Below, piece after piece: positions 41,301 to 54,765 of a stretch of DNA of 64,000 nt. The notes under the pieces were generated by a model. That model did not search any database. It had not been told where the DNA came from and saw only the letters and a program-made list of their open reading frames with translations. The position numbers and the translations under genes were made by a program. How positions within the stretch are numbered: the stretch's first letter is position 1; every line of letters starts with the position of its first letter. Origin of the DNA: Mycteria americana (taxonomy: Eukaryota > Chordata > Aves > Ciconiiformes > Ciconiidae); contig NC_134370.1 of assembly GCF_035582795.1 (NCBI RefSeq), forward strand, positions 47,293,501-47,357,500, in the 5' to 3' direction.

Positions 41301-44300
41301 TTTTTTCTAGGAACTCTGCAGAGGAGGAGTCTTCTTTCCCAACTTTCACTTTGGTCATTCCTAGCACAGAAGGAAGACACAATTAATGAGTTGCTTCAAA
41401 CTCAACACACAAGGTAGCACGGTCTGTTACAAAGCACAGGCTATCAGGGTGACTATAGAGGAGAGGCATTTTACAAGAGGAATTAGACCTTGCATCAGCA
41501 AGAGCTACTTGGAAATTTTAAATCTGCTTATGCCTAACGTCTAGCAGAAGTCGACATCCAGAAAAGAGGCGAAGCAATGCCAGGCAAGACTGGAAGGGTT
41601 ACAGGTCTGGACTCAAGTGAACAGCAATTCAGTGACAGCGCAGAGGATAAGGTTTTACTCTACGTCAAGCAGGTACAGAGGCATCTACAAACTCAAACAA
41701 GGCTTTAAGCCCAGAGCTCCAAGTATGGAACCGGAAGAATTTTGTCTGTGCCACAGAACCCAGATTATTTTCCACACCTGCTTCCCATGGCTGCTCTGCA
41801 GCTTCCCTCTCAGCTTTGAGACTGCAGGCAGGCCTGTCCTTCGTGCACAAAGCTCGCCATCAGAAGGACCAGCTCTAGTGCTCTGCACCTCCACCACTCA
41901 CCTATGAGACTCTTCTCGGGCGGTGGAGGAACGATGAACCCATTTTGGGCGTGCTTCTCCAACAACTTCTCATAGAGACCCAGAAAGTCACTGAACCTCC
42001 TTTTCACTGAAAACTGCTTGCTCCTGAACATTGGCATGCTCGTCTGGGGGAAGAGACGAGACTCAGATCAGACTCACCGAGGGAAGCTTGCCCCTGCACA
42101 TACAGCCTCACTAGCTCTATCTGCTGTCACTTCTGGGGATGAAGTAGGACAGCTTGAGCTCTGCAAGATATGAGGAATTAATAGAGCAAGCTTCAGACTA
42201 GGTTTTCAGCAACTTACCTCCTAACAGTTCTCCTTGGACCAAGCAGCAGTATTAATGCCACTAAATAACAGAACAGCTGCTACTGCAGCCACAGGCTGCT
42301 TGATAAGCCCTGCCCATTGCCTAATCCCATCATCCCTGCTCCCCACAGGAACAGGGATCGCTGTCAGGTCAGACTTCATCACCTTAAGACTACAGGGGCC
42401 ATCAGTGGCTTTTGGCTGTCTTTGCAGAGCAGGAGTGGAGGCTAACAAGTCCCCTAGTCCCCTTCACACACCATCAGCTTCAGACCACAGGATGACTGTA
42501 GTCCAGCAGTCACTGTACAGACAGCTAGGAACAACTTTTTGTAGAGCTCAGAGCAGCACCCCAAACCTCCAAGCAGGGCAACAGCTGCAGAAGGCTCGAA
42601 TTCTTGCGACTAGTACAGGACAGCAGGCCCTGACATGAAACTAGCTACAGCAGCAGCTCTTCAGTAAGAGCTGAGTTCAGGTCAGCTTAATCTGATGCGA
42701 CCATCGGCACAGAACCATTAGCAACAGCCCCAGTGTCTGGGGCTTTCCCTAACAGGTGTCATTCCTGCTGCTCACTCCAACACTGAGCACCAGTATCAGC
42801 CAGGACTGCAAAGAGGTAACTGGCTGAAGAAAAAAAAAAAAAAAAAAAACAAACCACAAACCACCACCACCAAACCAAAGAGACAGCCTCCTTTCAAAAA
42901 GGTTCAAAACCTATTTCTCAGCTAGGCTCATCCTTTGATCTGTAGGATTGGATTATAACTCCTGAATCCATGTACAAGGCATCGGACCTCCTGTCTATTT
43001 AGGTCACCATTGGCTTGGCTAAGAAAGGACGGTCCAGCTGTCTTCAAGTGTGGAAAAATAACGACACCCCATCTCAGGAGCGACAAGTTAAACATACCTG
43101 TGTTGACACTTTGTAGGCTACATACGCATTCATGCCATCCCCTACGGAAAACAGAAACAAGGCATTAGTATCACAAGATCAGCACTTTCCACTATCACCT
43201 GAATGCAAAGCACAAGGCTCCTGCAATCTTCTGGCCTTTGCCTCCTTCAGCAATTCCGGTCTTTGATCTAACAGAGTCCCAAATCTTTGCACAGAACCAC
43301 AGGCAGCATCTCGCTGCAGGACTGTGGACCCCTGCCCACTAGGCATTTCCCTGACCTGACTGCTTAGCCCTCCTTTTACTTCCTATGGCAGCCAACACCG
43401 ACAATCAGGCACTTGTTACCCTGACAGCATTTGGGCTGACTCCACGCATCTGCTCAGCACGCAACAATTCAGCGGCTGTACAGCACATGAAGCAGTCTAT
43501 TCAGACTATGCAAGTCAGACGGCCCCTGACTGCATGTGGTTGGATTCTGAAACATCACAGGCAGTTTTCTCCAGCTAACACAGAAATCCCCTTGTTTGGC
43601 AAAGGGAGGGCTTACCTGGTAGTTCAACTGAAGGCCATCTGCAGAAGTCTGATGCCACCCCTAATATACCTCTGATTTACAAGTCAGTGCACCTCCCAGC
43701 TCCAGAAATCATGAGCCACGGAGTGAGAACAAGCTGCCACTTGTGAGGCTGCTCCACCAGCTGGGATCAGAGGTTATTTGGGGTTCTCTGCACCCCAGGG
43801 ACTGCCACATAGCTGGCCAAGTTCCTCTGACCCCCACTTTCAACAGAGAGAAACCCTCTTGCTTCTCAGTTTGAAGCCAGAGCTGCTTCCCTGGCTGCCA
43901 GAGCATGGAATAATACACTTAGTTTTAGGGTAAGGCAGTTTTGCCTCCCCCCTGCTGCCTGCACACAGGACAGTGCTGCCTGGAGGTCAAGTCAAGCTGG
44001 TCACCACAGCTCTAGACACCAAGCTCTGCTACTGCAAACATCATGTTTCACCCTCCCAAAAAACCCACTCCTGGCTCCCTGCCTTTGAGGTCCTGGCTTT
44101 CCAGAACCTGCTTCTGCCTTGCTGGTTTGCGACCTAGGCATTTTGCTTCGTGTAGCTTCATTTCTTCTAGATGTTGGAAGAAGTCTTGGAGAAGTTACTC
44201 TGGGATCAAGTTTGTGCTCACAGAGACAGCTCAAAAGCTGGAGCTGTGGCATGTGGAGGTGATAGCTGCATTCAGTCCTACTGCCAAGCCTAGCTTGTCT

Positions 44301-47300
44301 AACTGTGCTTCACCACGCAGCAGGACAGGGTATTAACTCACCAACTTTCTCTGGATCACTCACTCCTACAGTCAGCTCAAATTTGTCCTCCTGTTCCTCT
44401 TCCTCCAGCTGTTTGGAGTAAGCACACAAGGACAGCAAGTTAAAACTAGAAAGCCAGACTTCAATCCATCCCAAACCACGAAGTCCCATACATTACAGGG
44501 AGCTTGTCACACTGCCAAGGCATCTTTGGCACTTCAGTCTGGCCAAGGCCATTCTATAAAGCCCTCAAGCTTCTCACTTGTGTCCAGACTACGTGTTTCA
44601 AGGATCCCAAACTGGATTTGTCTTTACAATACTGCTATCCACACAGACCAATGTACAAACTGCTCAGCCCCAAGGTGAAGCTCTGCAGAGTCCAGCCTCA
44701 GCTCTACACAAGATAGTTCCCTTTGGACTCTTTTACATCACAATTTCGGTTCTCATCTGAAACAGTGCAAGACACTGAACCTATGCAGAAGGTAACTTGT
44801 ACTCTGTAGGCATGCACGGATGGAGAGCCAGGATAGCAACTGGCAGATCCAGTCTGACCAGCTCTTTCAATCATACCCTGCTTTGCCAAGGGCCAGTCCG
44901 TGGTTCTACCAGCAGTACTGCCTCTGACAGACCACAGATGCTTCAGGCTTGCTTAGAGAGCATTGCAGTGTCTCATTAGTGGAATGGTATTAAAGGACTG
45001 GGCAAAGCGGAGCTGAGACTGGCCTCAAACAACCTTTGGTCTATGAACCTGAAGGTGACAGTTTATCGGTTCGCTGATCAGCTCAGCATCCTGGCCTAGT
45101 TCTGCGTTGCTCCTTCACTTAGGCCAGTCTGAAGGCAACCTGAGACACTACTCCTGAGGATACTGCAGAGTCCGTTTTCACGAGCTCAGGGGTGCTTGGG
45201 GCAGAAAAGGAGCACTTTCCTTGTCTCCAAAGTAGTTTCAGTCTCTCTACAGGAGAAAACCCAGATTTAGGCCAAGTACCACCTGATTAACCGGGCTTGG
45301 CAACCAGACTACAAGTTCCACTTAAGGACCCTGTGCTCTCATATCACACTGCTTCTTTTAAAAAGATGGACAAGAGCAGCTACACCACTTGCCCCATCTG
45401 CAGTGATACAGCATGCTAGAGCTCCGAGTCAGAGCTCAGACCCTCAGAACCAGGTCAGCCACTTGCTATTTCAGCTTTGGCAGCAGTCTGCACCACCACA
45501 CCAGCAAGAATGCTGACAGGCTGACCTGAACCCCACTTCAGCTGTATCAGTCCCAGACTGATGACCTGACATACAAGCCAGGGCATCCAATATGGCAACT
45601 ACATTAATTGCATCATTTAAGATGCATGTTTACAACTAAGTAAACAGACAGGTTCTTACCAATTACAGTCTGAAACCAGCAGGGCAAGTTGGAAAGCTCA
45701 GAGTAATTCTCACCTCCTCATAGCTCTTTGGAGGGTTTCTAGAAGAAGAGCTTGCAGCTACTTCTAATGAGGGGGCAGGATTGGATGCTTTGGCCAGTTC
45801 CTTCTTCTGGTTGTTTTGCGTGCTGTCTAGAGACAACTCTACAGTGGCATCTGTCAAGAGAAGTTTGCAAGGGTCAGCCTCTCTACATTGGGTTTCTGGA
45901 AAGGTAATGAAGGCAATTTCAATATTCTCAGAGAGGTTCATGGGATCTAGGGAGTAACGACAGTCTTAATTAGGAAAAAAAAATCCATAAGGAGGACACC
46001 TGCAAGCATTGGGAAGAGCACGACAATGCATCTTCACCACAGTTAAGAGCATTTGATCAATCCTGCTGGAGAACACTAAGTTAATCCAATGACCTTCTTA
46101 TTCTAGAAGGAGCCAGACATCACGTCCTTGCTATGTGCTAGAGGAGCTGCACACTAGAACAGCTAAAGCCGAGCTGGATTTTTACACAGCATTTCGGCCG
46201 GCCTGGAAAGTAGGCTCCTTCCCAGTAACACTTCTCCACACAGAGGAAGTCAAAACTTTCATCTGTTAGCAGATGTCTCCAGAACCGACTCTCAGATGCC
46301 TCTGCCAGAGGCGTCCCACCATGCCAGGGCTGGAGAAGGTCTGACCCTCCTTGTTTTCCCCTGCTAAAGGGTGTTATGTTTCCTGTTCCTTGGGAACAGC
46401 CATGTCTTGACTAGAGATGCTTCCTCCACCTGCACGGAGGGAGGAGAAGGTAAAGAACAAAAAGCCTTTTAACTCCGGGAGGACGCCACCTTACAGTTTA
46501 AGGCAAAAAAACTAAAGCAAACCCCATTTTAATCCTCTTCAGCTTCCAAACAGTTAATCCTGCCACAGATTATGCTAGAGACGTGGAGGAGGCTACTCCC
46601 ACCTTTGCAAAAACACCACCAGACCTTAGTGCTTCCAGAGCAGACTGGAACACAAATTTGAGATAAGGACCTGTGATAGTCCAGAAATATCCATGACCTG
46701 CATGTCATGCTTAAAAGCAGATCATTCCAGGCTTAGAGTTCAGAAAGCCCCAAACACCCAGCAGATACAGACCCACCTGCAAATAAGTCCTGATCATCTT
46801 GCTCTACATGAACCCCATTCTCTTTGGAGATGCTGCTCACAGGGAGAAGAGATTCCCTTTTCGGTGCCATGGGCTTGCTCTGTAAAAGAATTAAAAGCAC
46901 ATAAACAAGAGGTTATTTACATGGAGGAATAGAGGCTGGAGGACCAAACAGATCACCTTCCTAGCCGCTGCCACACAGGGTCACTACTATGAATCTCATG
47001 TGAGCACAGTGGCCAGAGGACATCACAGACTGCTTCCCTTCCACCCACCCTTGAGCATTACGATCTCTGCCAGCAACGCTATACCGAGGCATCTGAGCCA
47101 TTAAGGACACTGAGTGTCACACGAAACTTCAGAGCCAGTTTTGACCCTGATTTTTAGCAGAACTGGAGCAGCTAGCAGGTCATTGGGTTGTGCCAGCCCA
47201 CAAGCCAAGCATCAAAGCTCCAGTCCTTCTGCTACAGGTGTCAGGAGCAGTAGGCAGTCAAGTACACACAGGTGCTCCTGTTTACAACACCCAAAACACA

Positions 47301-50300
47301 CCCGGCCACACCACTTCCAGGTAGTGACTTGCACACCAGCCTAATGCTGCATCAAGGCAGGTGGGCAGCACTAGGGAGCCTCCTGCACTTAACTGTAGTG
47401 AGCCGAGCACACTGCCAACAGGATATCCCTTGAGAAAGCCAGGATGTCACCGCTGGCAGCAGACCCACAGCAATTTGCTTGCCCAAAGGCAAGACGCTGG
47501 GGACCACGGGAGCCTTGTCAGCAGCTTAACTTGTGCTAGCAGTTAAACCGCCACCATGAGCCAAGCTGCCCTTCCCCAGAGGGCTGGTTAGGGCCCACAT
47601 GAAGGTAGGTAGGCTGTGCTTTAATGTAGCAGCTTACTTCTACTTCCAAGTGGTGCCAGAGGAGCTCATGGACTTCGTTGCCCTGGCACTGCTGGGAGCC
47701 GGCTTCATGGAGCCGTACCATTCCCTCCTACAACACCCCTCACAGCAGAGACAAGGCTGCCACAGCTGGACTAAAGCCGGGCACGGCTCTTGGTGTTTTG
47801 CAGAGTGATGCTGGCAGTGTCTTGCATACCATGCTTTGCGACCCAAAGCTTGTGCTCCCCACGTACGCTCAGCTGGGACAAGCCAGCCCCAGGGCCAGGA
47901 CTTACAACACAGCTGATCCTGCCACAACAAACAGCCCCTTGGGCACACAGCTTTGCCAGGGGGAACGCCATCCCAGCTATGGGGAGCAGACTTGGGGACA
48001 AGGTGAAAGCCAAACCAAGAGCTTGTAGACCAATCAGTCCACCACACCAGAAGGCAGAGCTATTTCTGCATTCCTGCTGCAGGCAAGCGCTATGGACACC
48101 AGCCTCATGAATCATCCCTCATTTTGCAGGCAAACAAGCAAGTACAAGTTATTCCAAGCAAGAATCAGCCAGCAAGCACTATTCTTTAACGTCTTAGCAG
48201 AGAACAGAACAGGTCTTTGACGACCAGTAAATGGAGCACTATTAGCAGCGACTCTGAACTGACAGGCTCCTTGGCACTTTCTTCAGCAAGGAAACATCAT
48301 TGGTTCCCACTGCTCCTGAAGGAGTAAAGTGGTGCTAACACAGCTCCTGTTTGAGGTGGGCCCAAGTCCTTGGGTACATAAAACATCAGCATTGTTTGAT
48401 GGTGAGTCCTCCTGCATTTTATGATGTTTTCCTGGAGGAGAAAGCTGGGACTGCTCCCAGCTTGGATCAGAACAGTTATAGGCAGGAGCTACATTTGCTA
48501 GTGATGGAGAGTGGGAGCAGACAGACCCCCACCAAACATCACACCCAGACTCCCACAGGGTCTTCCAGACAGACCTCCAGAGGGTGGCCAAGCCAACAAG
48601 ACTGCTACCACCACAGTGACCTCCTCCAGCCAGCAGCCAAGCCAACAAAAGGGCTGCAAATGCCACTGTGACCTACGTCAGGGACATTTGTAGCAGGTCT
48701 CGTTCAGATCCTCTGCTTCTGCAGGAGCTCTTCAAGCTGGTAAAGAAAACCCCACTCTACATGGAGAAGGTAAGGTGGGCTCTGAAGTTTCCCTAATGAG
48801 TCCTTTTCTGCATTTGAGAGCTGGGAGACTATCTACTTTTCTACTGTGACCGGCTTCTCAGTTTGCCTTAAATTTAGTTTCTAGGACTATGAAAGTACCA
48901 CGCCCTGTTCCTACTTCTTCATCTGCCACTACGAAAGAGTCACAGCCTCTTTTAGATCAGCCCATGACACAACACCATCTCAGAGGCCTGATTTAGTGCA
49001 CCCCAACCATCAGGCATGCAAGCAGAAGCTCTCTAGGTCCCCTAGTGCAAGCCCGATGCCTACCACAGGGAAGCAGACATTGGGTCAGAAGAGCCAGCAA
49101 TTGAGGGCATCCCTAGAGAGGGCTGTAATCATGCAGTGATCCACCCTTCGTCAACAGATGGATGAGGTCCAGCTCTGGTTATATTTGTGTCTGACCCAAA
49201 TGCTTCTTTGCTGGCTACTGTGTTATGGCTAAGTGCTGTCAAGCCACCTGAACACCAGCAGCCAGGTGGATCTGCCTCACCAGCCCAACTCCCCTGCTTC
49301 ACAGAAAGTGTTTTGCTAACGCTCGAGGGCAGACAGACAAGCAAAGCCACTGAGTCACATAGAATAGCCAAGTATTAGTTATGACAGTTGCTTCAACAAC
49401 ACCACTAAGCACCTGATAAGCTGCTTTAACTTAACAGACTCCAGTTTCAGCAAAGGGACACTTTATTTGCACAAAAGCCTGCAGCAGTTGGCACTTGTCC
49501 GTTTTGGTAAGCTGCCTCTACCACAAAGCAACAAGCCACATACTACATCTTCCAGTTCTTCAATGATGAAAGGTCCTGAGAAGTTCAAGACCATCACCAT
49601 GCCCTGGTGCTGGCCAGAGGTACCAGCATCTTCCTCTTGCAAGGCCAGGGTTGCACTTTCCCATGTTGTTTTCAAAACATTACTCTGCTGTTCCGTTATG
49701 CCCTGACCAATGTGAGAGTTTCATCCTCACAAGCTCATGCAGGGCAGAATCTACCCACACTCCCCAACTCTGCCTTGGTCCCTGCTGCTAAGCCACCTGC
49801 AGAAGACAGCCTGCTGCTGAGCAAGCATGGCTGAAGGATACCAGGGCAGCACCAGGTCAGGAGCTTCATCAGAAGTGGGGCAGAGACAGCTCCAGCTTTG
49901 TGCTGGTGGCAGAAGAAGCTTGGCCGGGCCGGTTCCATTCCCAGCAGCAGGCAGGTCCACATGTTTATGGCAGTGGTCTCCTGCTTGAGGCCTCCCTGTA
50001 CCCAGCCCAGGGAAAACATCAGGGCTGGGAAACTGCAGACAGGAGAAGGTTCCTGGAGAGCTTTCTGCCAGAGACACCAACTCCTCCTGCCCTCCTGGCA
50101 GGAGCAGGTAGGCTAGAAAAACCCTGGGTGAGGCAGGCAGAGGCCACAGTGTTAGCCCTTGCAGGGGACGTGACCAGCCTCAGCAGGCAGAGCTTAGGAA
50201 ATTAACCCTAGTACCTGCAGCATTCAAACAACCAGCCTGCTGGAGGAGCCAGCTTCTGCAGCCCCTCTAGCAGAGATCCTCACTTGCTGCAGACACCAAA

Positions 50301-51608
50301 CCCAAAAACCTGAGGCCAGCAGCTGGCTGGGGAGGGATTCAGCCTGGGAAAGCACCAGTGAGTGTTTTAACTCTCCTCCTGTCTGCTGGTCACTGTCTGG
50401 AGCAAATGCTGGCACAGCTGGCCAAAGCTAGCATGAGTTAACACCAACAGCCTTCAACAATCAGGGATTCCACACAGGAGACTACTCAAAAAAAGGTGCT
50501 GAAATCCTTCACCATTCACACCTCCACCTTCAGCAGGGAATTTGTGCAGCAACAGTGACCTGGTTTGCTGAACAAGTACCACCAAGCTTTCCTAGCCCCT
50601 CCTGCAGCCAATTGTGCTGGTACAAGGCAAAGGAGATCACCAAGGTGTTGGTGACCCAGGGACATCAGATGCCTCCTGTCATCTCACCCCCGCTGCACGG
50701 AGGGGTTCATCACCCAATACCAAACTGAAGGCAGCAAGCACCATGCCAGCCACACCAGCACCCTCTGGATGTTGAAGGGACGCAAGCTGATGCTGGGGGA
50801 AGGAAGACAGGGCTTTCCCCCATGAAGTCTCACAAGCTGCATAGCAAAGATGCTGAGCAAGGGCCACCAGCAGGTTTCAAACCAGCCAGGCAGCCCACTC
50901 ATGAGTTACTCTGACCCTAATCTGGGAGAGTAGCAGACAACTACCCCCAGCGCCATGGCCAAGCCACGCAGGGACATCTTCACACTGACGGGCTCCTTCG
51001 TGATGCTCAGGTTCTGCAAGAATTGACAGGTTATAACCCTGGGGAAATAGAGATCAGCTCAGCACGAGCCGTTCCGCAGTCCCGCAGCCAAGGGAGCCAC
51101 CTGCTCCCCCAGGACCCACTCCCCGAGCACCCACCTTGCCCCTGCGGCACACCCCTCCACAGCCACCCAAGGCACCTGAGGTGCTCTCAGAGAGGGAGGA
51201 GACGCCGGGGTCCCTACAGGGACAAGCACCCTTAGACATCGCCCCCCTCCTCTTTTATATTGGGCGGTTCCCCCCTTTTTTAACCAAACCTGGAGAATGC
51301 CACGCCGCTGCCTGCAGGCACGGGGCCGCCCCTCAGAGAAGGGCCCACCTGCAGGCACCGCTAGGCCCAGCCCCGCAGCTCCTCCCTCACAGCGGCCGCG
51401 GGCCGGGCCTACCCCCGGGGCCGCTCCCGCTCACCCCTCCCCCACTGCGCCCCGCACTCACGGTGCCAGTGAAGATGTCCTCGCCCTCCGTGTCGCTGTC
51501 GGCCGCCCCCGGCGCGTCGCTGTCACCGCCGTAGGGCTCGGGGAAGGGCGGGGGGAGGCGCTCAGCGGGGGAGGGGGAGCGGGACCTGCAGACGCCACCT
51601 GACGCCAT
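35340..51608 (-). CDS. SNX1: Sorting nexin 1 (PX-BAR, retromer-associated)
   Basis: SNX1 pairs with SNX5 or SNX6 to tubulate endosomes for retrieval to the Golgi. Fifteen coding exons, in transcript order: 51462-51608, 46777-46879, 45714-45850, 44342-44408, 43098-43141, 41902-42043, 41282-41360, 40471-40546, 39326-39439, 39080-39173, 38260-38465, 36728-36871, 36256-36336, 35711-35782, 35340-35390. Borders are GT-AG, phases agree, and the product is 518 aa (human 522). The N-terminus has [13 protein letters not shown], the region known to bind retromer, and [13 protein letters not shown]. The PX domain spans about residues 138-267 ([25 protein letters not shown]). An amphipathic linker and the BAR domain cover about 275-518, ending [13 protein letters not shown]. 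Intron 1, near 4.6 kb, is the largest. The start MASGG matches the human protein. Confidence 0.97.
36872..38259 (-). other. SNX1 intron 11
   Basis: The intron lies between the exons at 38260-38465 and 36728-36871. It has no recognised exon, RNA gene or repeat. Confidence 0.75.
39440..41281 (-). other. SNX1 introns 7 and 8
   Basis: Intron 8 (39440-40470) and intron 7 (40547-41281) flank the exon at 40471-40546. I see no further gene or mobile element in either. Confidence 0.75.
41361..45713 (-). other. SNX1 introns 3 to 6
   Basis: The introns here are 41361-41901, 42044-43097, 43142-44341 and 44409-45713. The only simple repeat noted is an A-run of about 20 bases near 42830-42849, followed by CCACCA units. 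No other feature was supported. Confidence 0.75.
46880..51461 (-). other. SNX1 intron 1
   Basis: This 4.6-kb intron starts with the donor GTGAGT next to the CpG island and ends TTTACAG. No exon, structured RNA or recognisable mobile element was seen. The reading frames present are short and unrelated to known proteins. Confidence 0.75.
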
Positions 51609-51830
51609 GTCCGTGCTGCTGCCGCTGCCGCCGCTTCCGCCTGCGACAGCCGCGCCGGAAACCGCCGCCGCCGCCTTAACCTGCCGGGGCGGGGCCGGAG
51701 GGGCGGGCGACCTCCGGATTGGGCGGTGCCTCCGCCCGCCCCGCCTTCCCCCGCCAGGGAGAGCCAATGAGCGCCACAGTTTTCCTCCGCTGGCAGGCGT
51801 CGCTCCGTCCCCGTGGAAACGGCCACGAGC
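51250..51830 (-). promoter_or_regulatory. SNX1: CpG island and promoter of SNX1
   Basis: A dense CpG island covers SNX1 exon 1 and the upstream flank. CCAAT-type sites are at 51718-51722 (ATTGG) and 51764-51768 (CCAAT). No TATA box was seen. A run of 21 G bases at 51833-51853 sits just upstream of the island. Confidence 0.75.
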
Positions 51831-51832
51831 CT

Positions 51833-51853
51833 GGGGGGGGGGGGGGGGGGGGG
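51833..51853. repeat. Run of 21 G
   Basis: An uninterrupted homopolymer of 21 G lies about 225 bp upstream of the SNX1 start codon. It can form a G-quadruplex on the plus strand, and its length is prone to sequencing error. Confidence 0.9.
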
Positions 51854-52029
51854 AAATGGCCTACCGGGATGTACCATTGCGCCGGCGGAGGGGGAGCATG
51901 TCCCCCCAGGGGCAGTGGGCGAGCCCAGGCCTGAGGGGATTGAGGGGGGCGGGGCGGGGGCCTCTGCGTGGGGAGGGCGGCAAGGGCGGGTGCACCCACG
52001 GGCTGGCACCGCGCATCTCCTCAGCGCCT

Positions 52030-52455
52030 GGCCAGGATGGCCGTGGTCCCCTCAACACCCCAGCTGAGATGGCCATGGTCCCCTCAATGACCGAACTAGC
52101 CTTGGTCCCCTCAACACCCCAACCAAGATGGCCATGGTCCCCTCCACTGAGGGGAGCCAGCTCAGACCCAATGCCCCAACTGAGATAGCCATCAACCCCT
52201 CGATGCCTTAACCCAGACACCATGGTGCCTTTGATGTCCCAACCAAGATGGCCACAGACTCTCTGTGCCCCAGCCAAGATGGCTGTGGTCCCTTCAACGC
52301 TCCTACCACAACAGCCACCCTCCCTTGAGTACCCAAACAGAGGTGGCCATAGTCCCCCTCAGTGCCCTGACCAAGATAGCTGCAGTTCCCTCAACACCTC
52401 AACCCAGGACAGCTGCCATCCCCTCCACAACCTGACCAGGATGGCCACCTGTTCA
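52030..52455. repeat. Minisatellite with a unit of about 30-32 bp
   Basis: About a dozen diverged copies of a unit like GATGGCCATGGTCCCCTCAA followed by CACCCCAACCAA run in tandem. Early copies keep near-identical cores, and later ones are more diverged. AAGATGGC within the unit resembles a YY1 core. It lies in the spacer between SNX1 and PATL2. Confidence 0.9.
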
Positions 52456-52574
52456 GCTCGAGGGTTTTTGGGAGAAGCCCAAGAGAGGTGACACTGCTGT
52501 AAACCACCTGGATCTTTCCCTCTCCCCACCTCCCCTAAACAGCCCATAATAAGTCTTGTGCAAGCCCAAAATGC

Positions 52575-52705
52575 TCTTCCCTGCATCCCAGCATGAGTCC
52601 CATACCTCCCAAGATATCCTAGGATGAGCCCCATACCCTGAAGACATCCCAGGATGAGTCCCATACCTCCTGAGATATCCCAGGATGAGCCCTATTTCCC
52701 TAAGA
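52575..52705. repeat. Short tandem repeat, unit of about 30 bp
   Basis: About four copies of a unit of the type GGATGAGTCCCATACCTCC followed by GAGATATCCCA are in tandem. The unit is unrelated to the neighbouring minisatellite at 52030-52455. Confidence 0.88.
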
Positions 52706-54765
52706 CAGTGACTCCCCTTGGTCCAGCTGCTCACTCATGGTGATGGTTCACCACCACCCAACAGGGTTGGTGGCTCTTTTGGGACAGTGCCAGGAGGAGC
52801 CAGGCAAGGCAGGCAGGTAGATAAAGCAGAGCCAGGTGAGACACCCTAGACTTTCATCAGCTTTGGGTTAAGGGAGATAAACCAGATGGGGTCTCTGAGC
52901 TGCTGGACACCCCTCAGATGAATTAACTCACTGGGTGGTGCCCCAGGGAGAGGGTCTCTTTCTCCTGGCAGGAAGCGCTGAGGAGGCTGCTAGGTGGTGT
53001 GGGTCCCTCAGTTGTGGGAGAGTAACCAAAAGAAATGTATTTTCCTTCTTTTGTCTCAGCTGTTTCCTGCAACAAAGCAGCAAAGTCCAGTAAAGACCTC
53101 CAGCCCTTCTACATTGGAGCATTTAGTTTCGTACATGATTGCAACAGTGTCACACTTTCCTCCTCCATCCCTGTTGGCTCTCAGGCCAGGAGCGCTCTTG
53201 CTAGGTCTGCACTCTGCTCTGTTGCAAACAGAAAACATAACACTGCTTATCCTTATCTTGAAGGACTCACGGGTGTCCTCCTCTCTTCCTACAAATCAAT
53301 GAGCAGCTGCTAGTTCCCTTCTGTCTGAAATTGCCTCTAGGGCTTGTAGTGGCAAGGTCCATCCTTTTGCTTACAGGGGGGTCACCACGCAGGTATTGTC
53401 CCAGATTGCCTTGGTGGGTTAAAACTATAGGTTTCACCCTGATGACAACCTGCCAGCATCACTCTCTTGAAGTGACATAGCAGGGGATGACTAGAGATGC
53501 ATAGGGATTAACACAGCTGTCCCAAAGAAGAACTTTCCAACAATAAAGCGTGAGGAGCAAGCACAGAAGGCTTTGGACCTGCCTTTGGCAAAACTAATTT
53601 TGAGGGCGGAGGAAAGGCTGAAGCTGTAGGACACCAAGATGAGCAGGAGAGGCATCAGGATGACAAAAGCAGCTGCCAGAATGATCTGGAGCTCCTTCCA
53701 GCTGGACCTTGCACCCTTTTAGATGATTGACAGCCTATACCTCACCTCTAGCACGAAGGGCAGGAGTCCCCCCTAGGTCCTGCATCACATCTGCAGCACC
53801 TCTTGTCTTTGTACAGCCATATTCAGACATTTCAGAAGCTGAGATGTGAGCTGTCTCAGTAAGCCATGGAGATAAATCCCACCCAATCACTCAGCCATAC
53901 CAGTCATATCCTTATTTTCTGCAAATTCTCCATGTGCATTAGTTTGACCTCTGGAGGGTGTCAGTTTAAAGGAACAGTTTCATCTACATGGGGCTGGAGC
54001 TTGGGCACATATGATAGCCACCAGGTCTGAAGATGAGACAACTTTCTGGTGCAAACCTCTTTTGAATACATACCAGGCTTTGGGTTTCAAGCTTAGAGCT
54101 CCAGATGGGCATCCAGGTGCTTAGGCACAGGTGTCCTAGGCTCAGATATCCCCTAGGGTTAGGGGAAATCCCACCATATACCCCTGGAAGCCAGGCAGGA
54201 GCCACAAAGGTTTCTACAGTAGACCAGACGCTGCACCTAGGCACCCCCTCAGCCCTAGATGCAGAAGTGAGGGTCAGCTTGTGGTAGTCATGGTCAGTTG
54301 AAGCAGCTCAAGAAAGATGCTGCAAGGTACTTCATCATGACCATGCCTGGAAGCCTTTAGACTAATTAGCCTTTGAGAGCTCAGCAAAGAGAGGTGCTTT
54401 ATTACCCACCCAGGTATGTTCGAGATCACCTATGTGCACCCAGATGCGCCCTCCTGACCCCGTCTTCCCCACCACATCCCTTTACTGCCAGCCCATTCCT
54501 TTCCCTGGGGGCTCAATTCCCCTCCGTCCCCAGCCACATGGGTCCTCTGATCCCCTCCACTCCCTTCTGAGCACATTGCCTTCTCCTCCATCCCCCTTTA
54601 TCCTCTTTCTGGGTCCTCTCCCCATCCCCTCCCTGCTTCTCCTTCCCCTTTACAGCGCACTCAGATCCCCACCATCCCCAACTAGGGGTCTCCATGCCCA
54701 GGCAATGCCTCCAGGACCCCTGTGCTTACAGCAGAAGCTGCCCACAGGAGCCAGAGGAGCTCATT
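52706..54765. other. Intergenic sequence between SNX1 and PATL2
   Basis: No coding exon was recognised on either strand. In particular I see no trace of CIAO2A, the gene that follows SNX1 in human. A pyrimidine-rich tract occupies about 54440-54660. Confidence 0.65.

Noticed and set aside
52706-54765. Possible remnant of CIAO2A or another gene between SNX1 and PATL2
   Set aside because: I compared the short frames with the remembered CIAO2A protein and saw no matching stretch on either strand.
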